DNA of 11,413 nt from JBFXAN01 sp050184225 (GTDB lineage Bacteria; Chloroflexota; Dehalococcoidia; CAUJGQ01). Each line of letters begins with the position of its first letter. The first letter of the stretch is position 1. This document shows positions 5,045 to 11,413 of the stretch, piece after piece. Position numbers and translations under genes: made by a program. The notes under the pieces were generated by a model. The model saw only the letters and a program-made list of their open reading frames with translations. It did no database searches and was not told where the DNA came from. The stretch covers positions 1 through 11,413 of the forward strand of contig JBFXAN010000198.1 in the NCBI GenBank assembly GCA_050184225.1, read 5' to 3'.

Positions 5045-6900
5045 TGCAACGCCCAGAACTTCCCATTGCCGCCGCCTGGCACGCGACCCGCCCCAACGAT
5101 CACACGCCCTTGACCTCGGCCGACGGCGTCCGCGTCCAGCGCGCGCTGGAGACGCAGGGCGATGGCTTTCGCATTCGGGTGCGCTTCGTCAACGCGAGCG
5201 GCGGCTCGGTCCGGCTCCACAGCCTCAGCCCGGCGCTGGTCGAGGGTGAGAGCGAGTGGTTCGCGGATGGATTGGCAGGTTGGGTCCTCTGGCTGCACGG
5301 CGCCGAGATGACCTCCCCTGCGCTCACCCACCGCCTCGGCCGGGCCGAGCGGCACGATTCCTTCCCGGGCGACGTTCGTGAGATGGACGAAGAGGAGACG
5401 CGCTTTCGGTCGCACGGCATGATGCTCCTCCATCACCCGTCGAGCAGCCGCAGCCTCCTCCTCGGCTTCATCACGACCGCGCGTCAGTTCGGTGAAATCG
5501 TGCTCGCCTGTTCGCCCGATGAACGGCGGCTCCTCCAGATCGATGCCCGCTGTATCACGGATGGCGTCGAGATCGCCGATGGTGGGTCACTCGAATCAGA
5601 GTCAGTCGTGTTGCTCGCCGGCGACGATCCGCTGGCGCTCGTCGATGAATATGCCCGTCTGCTGGGGCAGACGATGCGGGCACGGGTCGCCGAGCGCACG
5701 CCGAGCGGCTGGTGCTCCTGGTCCGCCTCTCACAACCGCATCTCCGAGCGCGATCTGCTCGCCAACCTGGTTGCCCTCCAGATCAACGGCTATCAGGTGG
5801 ATTATGTCCAGATCGACGCCGGCTTTCAGTCGGCCACCGGTGACTGGCTGATCCCGAACGAGCGGTTCCCGCGCGGTATGGCCTTCCTCGCCGGGCGGAT
5901 CCGCGATGCCGGATTTCGGCCCGGCCTCTGGCTCGCACCGCTCATGATGCATCGTGACTCCCGCATCCTCGCCGAACATCCGGAGTTCGCCCTGCGGGAC
6001 CAGTCCGGCGCGATGGTCTGGTCGGATACCTCGCTCGGACCCTGTGCTGTCCTTGATTGCACCAATCCGGACGCGCAGACATGGCTGTTCGACACGGTCC
6101 GCACCATCGTCCACGAATGGGGCTACGCCGTCCTCAAGCTCGACGCGCTCACCTGTGCCTGCCAACCAGGCGCCCGATACCACACGCCGCGGACAACCGC
6201 CGCCGGCAACCTCCGTGCCGGCCTGGCCACGATCCGCGCCGCCGCCGGCGACGGCACTTTTCTGATCGGCTGCTCCTGCCCGTTTGGTCCGGCCATCGGC
6301 ATCGTCGATGCGATGCGCGTCGGGCCGGATGTCGATGCGCGTTGGTTCGCCGGGACGCGGCCCTCGGTCAAGCACGCGCTCCGCCTGGCGCTGCAACGGT
6401 TCTGGATGCATCGTCGCCTCTGGCTGAACGATCCCGACTGCTTCGTCACACGCGGACCGGACTCCTCGCTGTCGCAGCACGAAGCCGAATTCCTCGCGAC
6501 CGGCATCGCGCTCAGCGGCGGACTGGCCGTGCTCACCGATGACCTCGCCGCACTCCCGTCGGACCAAGCCGCGATCGGGCGGCGCATCCTGCCCTCGAGC
6601 GGTCTTGCCGCCCGGCCTCTGGACCTTTTCGAGCGGGAGCCGCCCGCGATCTGGCGGCTGCCACGCATCGACGGCGCCGCGATCGCGCTGCTCAACTGGA
6701 CCGACGATCCGGTGGACTTGACGCTCCCGGGTGATGCGATCGCGCCGAGCCACCACGCCGTCGAGCGTTGGTCTGAGCGGCCCCGTTCGATCGACGGCGC
6801 CACGCACACCGAACACGACATCGCACCGCACAGCGCGCGCGTCGTGCGCTTCTACTCCGGTGACGGCTCCCCACCACGAGGCGGCCACATCCTTGCATAA
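5044..6900 (+). CDS. GH36-type alpha-galactosidase-like glycoside hydrolase
   Basis: A 618-residue protein resembling GH36 melibiases, which hydrolyse terminal alpha-galactosides with retention. An N-terminal beta-sandwich region (about 1-215) precedes a TIM barrel (about 216-505) and a C-terminal beta domain. Barrel landmarks are GWCSWSASHNRISERDLLAN (222-241), DYVQIDAGFQ (253-262, equivalent to the DDGW region) and RPGLWLAPL (292-300). The likely nucleophile is D367 in VLKLDAL, matching the family KWD/KxD motif, and the likely acid/base is D429 in RVGPDVD. WLNDPD (460-465) is also family-like. There is no signal peptide, so the enzyme is cytoplasmic. The start ATG overlaps the end of a repeat element whose GGGGGAG lies 4 bases upstream. 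It follows the SDR on the same strand and converges with the amidohydrolase 19 bases away. The sugar substrate is not proven; other alpha-glycosidase specificities exist in GH36. Confidence 0.87.
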   Translation: MQRPELPIAAAWHATRPNDHTPLTSADGVRVQRALETQGDGFRIRVRFVNASGGSVRLHSLSPALVEGESEWFADGLAGWVLWLHGAEMTSPALTHRLGRAERHDSFPGDVREMDEEETRFRSHGMMLLHHPSSSRSLLLGFITTARQFGEIVLACSPDERRLLQIDARCITDGVEIADGGSLESESVVLLAGDDPLALVDEYARLLGQTMRARVAERTPSGWCSWSASHNRISERDLLANLVALQINGYQVDYVQIDAGFQSATGDWLIPNERFPRGMAFLAGRIRDAGFRPGLWLAPLMMHRDSRILAEHPEFALRDQSGAMVWSDTSLGPCAVLDCTNPDAQTWLFDTVRTIVHEWGYAVLKLDALTCACQPGARYHTPRTTAAGNLRAGLATIRAAAGDGTFLIGCSCPFGPAIGIVDAMRVGPDVDARWFAGTRPSVKHALRLALQRFWMHRRLWLNDPDCFVTRGPDSSLSQHEAEFLATGIALSGGLAVLTDDLAALPSDQAAIGRRILPSSGLAARPLDLFEREPPAIWRLPRIDGAAIALLNWTDDPVDLTLPGDAIAPSHHAVERWSERPRSIDGATHTEHDIAPHSARVVRFYSGDGSPPRGGHILA

Positions 6901-6919
6901 GGGCCGTACTCCGAAATCC

Positions 6920-8182
6920 TCAGACAGACGGCCGCGCAACGTCCACACCGGACGAGACGCTTCGATCGAGGGCCGGCGTCCGTCGCACCCAGCGCCCACC
7001 CTTGACCACGCTGAGCGCGGTGTCGGGCCGGCAGAGCAGCCGGATGTCGGCCAGGGGATCGCCGTCCACGATCACGAGGTCCGCCCGCTTGCCCGGCTCG
7101 ACCGTGCCACAGTCGTCGAGCAGGTCGAGCAGTTCGGCGGCGGCGCGCGTCGCGGCGACCAGCGCGTCCGCCGGCGTCATGCCACACTCGACCATCATCG
7201 CGATCTCGTCCGCATTCGCGCCGTGACGGTTGAAGGGCGTTCCTGCATCCGTTCCCATCGCAATCCGCACGCCCGATCGGTACGCCAGCTTGAAACTCTC
7301 CCTGTGCGCCTCCATCACCTGGTTGCTCTTCTCCACCGCGTACGCGGGAATGCCGGCCGCCAGCCCGTGCTTCCCGATATTCAGCGGCGCCGCCAGCGTG
7401 GCGACGAGTACCGTGCCCCGTTCGCGCATCATTGCGATCGCCTCGTCATCCAGGTAGATGCCGTGTTCGATCGAGTCCACGCCGGCACGCACCGCGTTCT
7501 TGATCCCGCTCGTTCCCTGCGCGTGGGCGGCGGTCCGCACAAACGCCTTGTGCGCCTCGTCGACCCCGGCCCGAAGCTCCTCTTCCGTGAATGATGACGC
7601 CCGCGGATCGATACCCGGCGTCATCACGCCGCCGGTCGCCGTGAACTTGATGCAATCGGCGCCCGCCCGCCGCTGCTCGCGGACGGCCTTGCGCACGTCG
7701 TCGGCGCCATCGGCCTCCCGTCCAATCATCCAGCCGTGACCGCCGGTCATGCAGATCAGCGCGCCGGCCGCACGCATCTCCGGTCCGGGTAGCCGGCCTG
7801 CCCGGATCTCGTCGCGCAAGAGGATGGCGATGTTGTCCCGCGATCCCACATCCCGCACCGCCGTGATTCCTGCCTCCAACGTGCGCCGGGCGTTCTCCGC
7901 CGCATGCCACGCCAGCACCGGCGCCGGCATCGTCGCGAGCTTCGCCGTTTCGTCGGGGTCGCCGTCGAAGGCAATATGGACATGGCAGTCGATCAGTCCC
8001 GGTAGCACCGTCCGGCCGTCGAGATCGACCACCTCGGCACCCTCACGTCCGGCGAGGCCGCGGCCGGCCGCGACGATCCGCTCGCCCTCGATCAACAGGT
8101 CGATACCCGACAGAGGAGGGGCGCCGGTGCCATCGAACAATCGGGCGTTGCGAAGCAGTAACTGCGGCGGGGATTGGGTCAT
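6920..8182 (-). CDS. Metal-dependent amidohydrolase (imidazolonepropionase/prolidase-like, COG1228 type)
   Basis: A 420-residue amidohydrolase-superfamily enzyme, predicted to hydrolyse a cyclic amide or Xaa-Pro-type peptide bond at a binuclear metal site in the cytoplasm. The N-terminal composite beta domain contains LLLRNARLFDGTG and VVDLDGRTVLPGLIDCHVH. Expected ligands are all visible: H67 and H69 (DCHVH), K179 (CIKFTATGG, usually carbamylated), H220 (AAHAQG), H240 (SIEHG) and D312 (GTDAG). The C-terminal GTVEPGKRADLVIVDGDPL is classic. TTG at 8185 adds one residue, but ATG 8182 has GAGGTG 8 bases upstream and is preferred. That Shine-Dalgarno overlaps the stop of the Csp-like gene, so the two are probably translationally coupled. 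It is cytosolic, with no signal peptide. The substrate is unknown; the family includes N-acyl-amino-acid and Xaa-Arg/Xaa-Lys dipeptidases. Confidence 0.93.
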   Translation of the reverse strand: MTQSPPQLLLRNARLFDGTGAPPLSGIDLLIEGERIVAAGRGLAGREGAEVVDLDGRTVLPGLIDCHVHIAFDGDPDETAKLATMPAPVLAWHAAENARRTLEAGITAVRDVGSRDNIAILLRDEIRAGRLPGPEMRAAGALICMTGGHGWMIGREADGADDVRKAVREQRRAGADCIKFTATGGVMTPGIDPRASSFTEEELRAGVDEAHKAFVRTAAHAQGTSGIKNAVRAGVDSIEHGIYLDDEAIAMMRERGTVLVATLAAPLNIGKHGLAAGIPAYAVEKSNQVMEAHRESFKLAYRSGVRIAMGTDAGTPFNRHGANADEIAMMVECGMTPADALVAATRAAAELLDLLDDCGTVEPGKRADLVIVDGDPLADIRLLCRPDTALSVVKGGRWVRRTPALDRSVSSGVDVARPSV

Positions 8183-8194
8183 CAAGCAAGCACC

Positions 8195-8602
8195 TCAGAC
8201 AGGCGCCATCACCAGCAGCCGGTTGCATGCCTCTTCGCAGCGGCGGCAGGCGCGGGCGCAGAGTTGACAGTGCTCATGATACCCCGCATGACGCTCGCAC
8301 TCGGCGGCGCAGGCGCGGCACGCGGCGGCACAGGCCGCCAACTGCGCGCGCAGCACGTTCCAATTCGGCTCCGTCTGGCGCGAGAGCAGCCGGCCGGTGA
8401 CGTCACACACGTCATCACAGTCGAGGTTGAGCCGGATGCACCGGATCAGCATCGGTACATCCTGCTCGCCGAGACAGGCGTCGGCACAGGCCATACACAT
8501 CTGCGCGCAATCGAAACAGGCCTCGATACACTCTGCTAACGCGGCGGGCTCCGCCTGTAACCGACGCGGATGTGTCAGGAGCATGTCGTGTGCGTGCGGC
8601 AT
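8195..8602 (-). CDS. Four-helix-bundle copper-binding (Csp-type) protein
   Basis: A 135-residue cysteine-rich helical protein of the DUF326/Csp copper-storage type. It has 18 cysteines at 25, 29, 32, 36, 39, 43, 55, 62, 66, 91, 95, 98, 102, 112, 115, 119, 122 and 126, mostly spaced three or four apart so that they face the core of a four-helix bundle. Characterised Csp proteins bind many Cu(I) ions this way. No signal peptide is present, which corresponds to the cytosolic Csp3-like class rather than the exported Csp1 class. His residues cluster at the N-terminus (MPHAHDMLLTHP) and near YHEHC. The frame is open to 8809, but ATG 8602 has AAAGGA 8 bases upstream and fits the family's N-terminus. 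It is followed 12 bases later by the amidohydrolase and preceded by the HEAT-repeat gene on the same strand. Copper induction is likely but no known operator was recognised. Confidence 0.9.
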   Translation of the reverse strand: MPHAHDMLLTHPRRLQAEPAALAECIEACFDCAQMCMACADACLGEQDVPMLIRCIRLNLDCDDVCDVTGRLLSRQTEPNWNVLRAQLAACAAACRACAAECERHAGYHEHCQLCARACRRCEEACNRLLVMAPV

Positions 8603-8727
8603 GATCGGCGTCCTTTCTGGAGTCCCGTGGATGCGACGCTGCGGCCTCAAACGAATCGCGGCGGCGCCACGCTGAGCACACGTCGCACCGAAAGTGTCCC
8701 GCCCGTGCTCTGTCCGAAGACGGGCGC

Positions 8728-9333
8728 CTACGGGGTCGTATCGTCGCGGGAGATCGGAGCGAACGTCCGGCCATGGGGACCGCGACGGCGATTCAGTCCG
8801 CGGTACCACGGCTCCGGCGCACCGGTTTCCGTGACCAACTCCGGCGCCAGCCCGGCCAGGGCGGGGAAGGCCGCGATCGGCGCCTCCAGATCGGCGACCG
8901 GGCGGCGCAACGCCTCGGCCACCGGCGCCACGATTGACCGTTCCACCGGCGACAATCGCGCGTGGCGCAAGACATAGGCGGCGCCATGCAGCGAACTGGT
9001 GGTCGGCGTACCGCGCACCAGCTCCTGCAGCACGGCCTCCACGCCGGGCCGGCCGCGTGCCGCCAGCGTGCGGGCCGCCTCCATATGCACGCCGAAGCTT
9101 TCGTCGTGGAGCGCCGCCGCCAGGGCCGCGCGGGCATCAAGGTGATCGATGCTCGCCAGCCCTTCGATCACGTGCATCCGCACCCAGGGATCGGGATGGC
9201 TGAGTTCGTGCCGCAACTCCGGGATCGCATCCGTGCCACGAGTCTCCGAGAGGTGAGCCAGCCGGCGCGCCAGCGATGCGCTCGCCTCGCTCGACGGTTG
9301 ACGCGCTGGTGGCACCGCGTTGCGTTCTTGCAT
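8728..9333 (-). CDS. HEAT-repeat domain protein
   Basis: A 201-residue helical-repeat protein. At least two HEAT units are readable: AIPELRHELSHPDPWVRMHVIEGLASID (about 36-63) and AALAAALHDESFGVHMEAARTLAARG (about 69-94). A less regular third follows (VEAVLQELVRG...HGAAYVLRHA). A Pro/Ala-rich helical stretch and a basic C-terminal tail (WYRGLNRRRGPHGR) follow. HEAT repeats serve as protein-binding scaffolds; the partner is unknown. Two cysteine-rich or metal genes follow on the same strand after 125 bases, so the three may form one operon. The frame extends to 9405, but ATG 9333 has a near-perfect Shine-Dalgarno (GGAGGTGA) about 6 bases upstream, which decides the start. It is soluble, with no signal peptide. 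It could also be a phycobilisome-lyase-type HEAT relative, but no specific marker is seen. Confidence 0.85.
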   Translation of the reverse strand: MQERNAVPPARQPSSEASASLARRLAHLSETRGTDAIPELRHELSHPDPWVRMHVIEGLASIDHLDARAALAAALHDESFGVHMEAARTLAARGRPGVEAVLQELVRGTPTTSSLHGAAYVLRHARLSPVERSIVAPVAEALRRPVADLEAPIAAFPALAGLAPELVTETGAPEPWYRGLNRRRGPHGRTFAPISRDDTTP

Positions 9334-9440
9334 CGCTTCACCTCCGAGCGGGGCTGCAGCCGTCGCCTCCCTCAGGGACGAGGGGTCAGTGCGGCGGGCC
9401 TGCACCTGAACGAGCCATTCATCGGCGGGGTCATGGATAT

Positions 9441-9465
9441 CACCGGCATCAGTATACTCCCGGTG
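9441..9465 (-). promoter_or_regulatory. Dyad CACCGG-N13-CCGGTG around a TATACT box (candidate operator/promoter)
   Basis: Six-base arms CACCGG (9441-9446) and CCGGTG (9460-9465) flank the octamer palindrome AGTATACT (9451-9458). Read on the minus strand, TATACT could be a -10 box for the HEAT/Csp/amidohydrolase genes, about 115 bases upstream of ATG 9333. No good -35 box is visible at normal spacing, so a regulator bound at the dyad may be needed. It does not match the CueR or CsoR consensus as I know them. Confidence 0.25.
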
Positions 9466-9626
9466 TGCAAGCCCGCCGGTCAGGAAGTGTGCGTCTCAGG
9501 ATCTCTATAGAAAGGTCATGATGGCGTGCGCCGCCGGGTCAGGCAGTCCGCTTCCAAAGGTGGCGTGTTCTTCCTCACCAATCGACATGTGGTTGCAATG
9601 GTGGCGCCCACATTTGTCGCACAGTG

Positions 9627-9655
9627 TTGACAATCAAGGGTTGATCGGCTAATTT
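9627..9655 (+). promoter_or_regulatory. Candidate sigma-70-type promoter for the zinc-ribbon/YbjN pair
   Basis: A perfect -35 hexamer TTGACA (9627-9632) is followed after 17 bases by TAATTT (9650-9655), a poor but acceptable -10 box. Transcription would begin about 170 bases before the GTG at 9834. No other promoter in the gap looks better; TTGACG at 9743-9748 lacks a -10 box. Confidence 0.35.
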
Positions 9656-9833
9656 CCGGTTATCGCGCGTTGCCCATGTTGATGGTCAGGCTACGGAGCA
9701 GTTGCGCCTATCGGCTGTGCGGCGTCGCTTAACCCATTCTCGTTGACGATTTGGCGCGGGACAGTGCGCGAGGGGTGAGGATGGGACGTGGGTGATCGCG
9801 GGCGAACTGCACCCGCCAGTAGCGGAGGTTTCG

Positions 9834-10145
9834 GTGAACTGTACCGCTTGTGGTACATCGCTTCCGAAGGATTCCCGATTTTGTTCGTCCTGCGGAGCGA
9901 AGCAGGAACTCAACGTATTTTGTATGGAGTGTGGCGCAACCCTGCCAAACGATGCCCGCTTTTGTCTGTCTTGTGGCACTGCCGTCCGTCAGGCAACGAG
10001 CCGAGAAGCGAGTGGGGCTGCCTCGCCGGTTGTGGACCGCAGCAGTTTAAGCGGCAGCGGTGGGTCGTCGCCAACTAACCCAGATGACGCCATCATCCTC
10101 CGCCAACTTGAGCAACTCCTGCGCTTACCTCAATATCGCCCGTAG
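9834..10145 (+). CDS. Double zinc-ribbon protein
   Basis: A 103-residue protein whose first half is two tandem CxxC...CxxC ribbons: C3, C6, C17 and C20 (CTACGTSLPKDSRFCSSCG), then C30, C33, C44 and C47 (CMECGATLPNDARFCLSCG). The two units are near copies, like the double zinc ribbons found at the N-terminus of many bacterial proteins. A Ser/Gly/Ala-rich linker (about 50-82) leads to a short helix (DDAIILRQLEQLLRLPQ), perhaps a docking segment. The frame opens at GTG 9792, but GTG 9834 is preferred: GGAGG at 9824-9828 lies 5 bases upstream and the first cysteine then follows immediately. It has no enzymatic domain. It lies 56 bases before the YbjN-like gene on the same strand and probably shares its transcript; an adaptor role is a guess. 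Confidence 0.83.
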   Translation: MNCTACGTSLPKDSRFCSSCGAKQELNVFCMECGATLPNDARFCLSCGTAVRQATSREASGAASPVVDRSSLSGSGGSSPTNPDDAIILRQLEQLLRLPQYRP

Positions 10146-10201
10146 TTGTGGATGCAGCTTCTTGATTACTGTTCGTTGTCAACAAATCGGGAGGTAATGC
10201 T

Positions 10202-10657
10202 ATGAACACTGTTGAATCCTTGAGTTCTGCCATGTTGGAGGCGTATCTGAAGGGTGAAGGTTGGAAGTATACTGTTGACTCTGATGGAGATTACAAAGTC
10301 GAATTCAGTCATAGTAACACGACTGATTGCGAGCTTACGATGTGGCTCATTTTAACTGGATCATCTAAGAGCATATATAAAGTAATGTTCTTGTCAGATA
10401 AGACATTTGACGAAGAAAATTGGGGTGGCAGCGTTCTTCTATGCAACAAATGGAATGTAGAGCGTCGTTGGCCAAAAGCACATTTCAGGACAGTAGAACG
10501 GCGCGGTCGTACAGTAGGCACTATAGTGCTGGAGGGGAATTGGGACTTCGGACCAGGTGTTCATCAAGAACTCTTGAATAGCTTGACGGACAATGTCTTC
10601 TATGGCGCAACATCATTTTGGGAATGGATGAAAGACCAACCATTAGGTGCTACTTGA
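10202..10657 (+). CDS. YbjN-like domain protein
   Basis: A 151-residue protein that resembles the YbjN family (a type III secretion chaperone-like alpha/beta fold of uncertain function). The resemblance rests on pattern only: an N-terminal helix (SSAMLEAYLKGEGWKYTV) precedes beta-rich segments, then WPKAHFRTVE and TVGTIVLEGNWDFGPGV, and a C-terminal helix ending SFWEWMKD. GGGAGGT at 10189-10195 lies 6 bases before ATG. There is no signal peptide, and C43 and C81 are isolated. Codon use is far more AT-rich than in neighbours: 10321-10380 has 23 G/C in 60 bases, against 41 in 60 at 10741-10800, which points to acquisition from a lower-GC source. It follows the zinc-ribbon gene in what is probably a two-gene unit. 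Family assignment is moderate and function unknown. Confidence 0.75.
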   Translation: MNTVESLSSAMLEAYLKGEGWKYTVDSDGDYKVEFSHSNTTDCELTMWLILTGSSKSIYKVMFLSDKTFDEENWGGSVLLCNKWNVERRWPKAHFRTVERRGRTVGTIVLEGNWDFGPGVHQELLNSLTDNVFYGATSFWEWMKDQPLGAT

Positions 10658-10661
10658 TATA

Positions 10662-10901
10662 TCTTGGCAGGTATCGATCACAACCTCCCTGCCGGCCGAC
10701 CGCGAGGCGATCGAGACCGCCGTCGGTCTCTATGACCCGGCGACCGTCCGCATGGCGATCGTCGACGACACCCTCCACCTCACCCACATCCGGCTCTCCG
10801 AGAACCTGATCAACGAAGCACGAACGCAGCCGAACCTGACCCTGGCTGAAGAAGCGAAGGCACTGACCTTCGACAAGGCCGGCGCCCTCGCTATTGGATG
10901 A
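10662..10901 (+). pseudogene. C-terminal fragment of a larger protein
   Basis: About 80 codons read DREAIETAVGLYDPATVRMA, then DDTLHLTHIRLSENLINEA, and end with TFDKAGALAIG and a TGA at 10899-10901. The pattern of a short strand (MAIVDDTLHL), a helix (ENLINEA) and a terminal FDKAGAL resembles the tail of a larger bacterial protein. My best guess is an uncharacterised LarA/DUF362-like family, held with low confidence. No gene body is present upstream: the frame can only start at GTG 10647, inside the YbjN-like gene, and base composition switches abruptly from AT-rich to GC-rich at about 10658-10690. The most likely reading is a 3' remnant left when the AT-richer segment was inserted or the region was deleted. 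It converges on the PIN gene 9 bases away. Confidence 0.6.
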
Positions 10902-10910
10902 GGCGCCGCG

Positions 10911-11393
10911 TTAGGCGCTCCAGGTCTCGATCACCAGATTTTGGAAGTGTTGGAAGTCGCGGACATTCTTTGTAACGAGCACGAGATCATTGACGGCGGC
11001 GATGCTGGCGATCTGACCGTCAACAAACGACGGTGTGCGCCTCGCGCGTGCCAGACGAGCACGTTCCGCCGCATGCCATAGTGCAGCATCCTCGTCGTAT
11101 GGGAGCACAGGAGCCACCCCACGAATCACCTGGTCGATAAATCGCTCCAGTTCCCGTCGCCGTGCAGACGGCGGCATGCGATAGACGCCGAAGAGCAGTT
11201 CCTGCAGCACCGGCGCCGCCAGGGCGATCTCAGTGCGGTGAATGCGGATGCGCCGGGTAATCTCGCGGTTCGGCGCGGGCGCCGCTGCCTCAGGCGACTG
11301 ATGTGGGTTAGTGAGATGAGTTGGCAGAGTGAATCCTCGGTCGGATGGTGGTTGTTGCGAGGCAACGACCATGACGACCGAGGACTTGCTCAT
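10911..11393 (-). CDS. VapC-like PIN-domain protein with altered N-terminus
   Basis: PIN-domain ribonucleases of VapC toxins cleave RNA using three or four acidic residues. Residues about 42-160 follow the family closely: EIALAAPVLQELLFGVYRMP (conserved E65), PYDEDAALWHAAERARLA, SFVDGQIASIAAVNDLVLVTKN (D125), then NVRDFQHFQNLVIETW (D146). The expected N-terminal beta-strand ending in LDTN, which carries the first catalytic Asp, is not there. The nearest match is HLTNPHQSPEAAAPAP at about 26-41, with no Asp, and the 25 residues before it look non-native. There is no Shine-Dalgarno before ATG 11393. An imperfect inverted repeat (11335-11383) occupies the same stretch. The gene is probably a disrupted toxin, or its start is misplaced. 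No antitoxin is visible; one would lie beyond the right edge. Confidence 0.7.
   Translation of the reverse strand: MSKSSVVMVVASQQPPSDRGFTLPTHLTNPHQSPEAAAPAPNREITRRIRIHRTEIALAAPVLQELLFGVYRMPPSARRRELERFIDQVIRGVAPVLPYDEDAALWHAAERARLARARRTPSFVDGQIASIAAVNDLVLVTKNVRDFQHFQNLVIETWSA
11335..11383. repeat. Imperfect inverted repeat at the 5' end of the PIN gene
   Basis: CCTCGGTCG (11335-11343) and CGACCGAGG (11375-11383) are exact reverse complements. Between them an imperfect continuation (ATGGT/ACCAT, then GTTGC, a 3-base loop GAG, GCAAC) extends the dyad towards a centre near 11360. It coincides with the part of the PIN frame that lacks family similarity, so it could be the end of an inserted element, an operator of the toxin locus, or the join of a rearrangement. 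Confidence 0.6.
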
Positions 11394-11413
11394 TGTACTG
11401 TTCTGCGCGATCG

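Larger units (their letters stand above)
9334..9833. other. 500-bp gap without a supportable gene
   Basis: Neither strand carries a reading frame with a credible start and protein-like composition here; the open frames are shadows. Two possible control sites are listed separately (9441-9465 and 9627-9655). From about 9480 onward the base composition becomes less GC-rich than the genes to the left, which marks the approach to the AT-richer zinc-ribbon/YbjN pair. Confidence 0.6.

Noticed and set aside
6901..6919. Bidirectional terminator between the convergent GH36 and amidohydrolase genes
   Set aside because: The 19-base gap shows no stem and no T-run.
5602..6999. Open minus-strand frame of 465 codons opposite the GH36 gene
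   Set aside because: It mirrors the codon bias of the GH36 gene and shows no recognisable motif; high-GC genes often leave such shadows.
8603..8809. Longer N-terminus of the copper protein
   Set aside because: ATG 8602 has a good AAAGGA site, and the extra 69 residues are basic, shadow-like and overlap the HEAT gene's 3' end.

Overview
The window is 11.4 kb of mostly high-GC bacterial chromosome, dense with short intergenic gaps. The gene mix (TetR/MDR pair, tandem small zinc-ribbon proteins, GH36-type glycosidase, prolidase-like amidohydrolase, Csp-type copper protein, C/G-rich palindromic intergenic repeats) would fit a Chloroflexota-like (Thermomicrobia-type) genome, but this is inference only: there is no rRNA or other marker here.

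Layout. 1-55: right-hand end of an IS5-family-like element lying mostly outside the window. 146-1774: divergent TetR regulator and zinc-free MDR oxidoreductase, with nested inverted repeats between them that look like an operator. 1771-2552: decayed IS5-family insertion, its transposase broken into three frames, bounded by CTAG. It sits exactly where the stop codons of the oxidoreductase and of the convergent small gene 2549-2845 would have overlapped. 2867-2933: perfect 25-bp inverted repeat. 3079-3740: two small zinc-ribbon proteins (a double ribbon and an FmdB-type). 3867-6900: an SDR oxidoreductase and a GH36 alpha-galactosidase-like protein, separated by a MITE-like repeat (4808-5044) that appears to have split a tight gene pair and now supplies the second gene's ribosome binding site.

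6920-9333, minus strand: a probable operon, read in the order HEAT-repeat protein, 18-cysteine Csp-type copper-binding protein, metal-dependent amidohydrolase. The last two are 12 bp apart with overlapping stop and Shine-Dalgarno.

9334-9833 holds no gene but has a candidate promoter. 9834-10657 is a double zinc ribbon followed by a YbjN-like protein in visibly AT-richer DNA, probably acquired. GC-rich sequence returns abruptly after 10657 with a C-terminal gene fragment (10662-10901) and a convergent VapC-like PIN protein (10911-11393) whose N-terminal beta-strand and first catalytic aspartate are missing or altered. The window therefore shows three or four small sites of remodelling by mobile or repeat elements set among ordinary metabolic genes. 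I found no CRISPR array, phage module or RNA gene.
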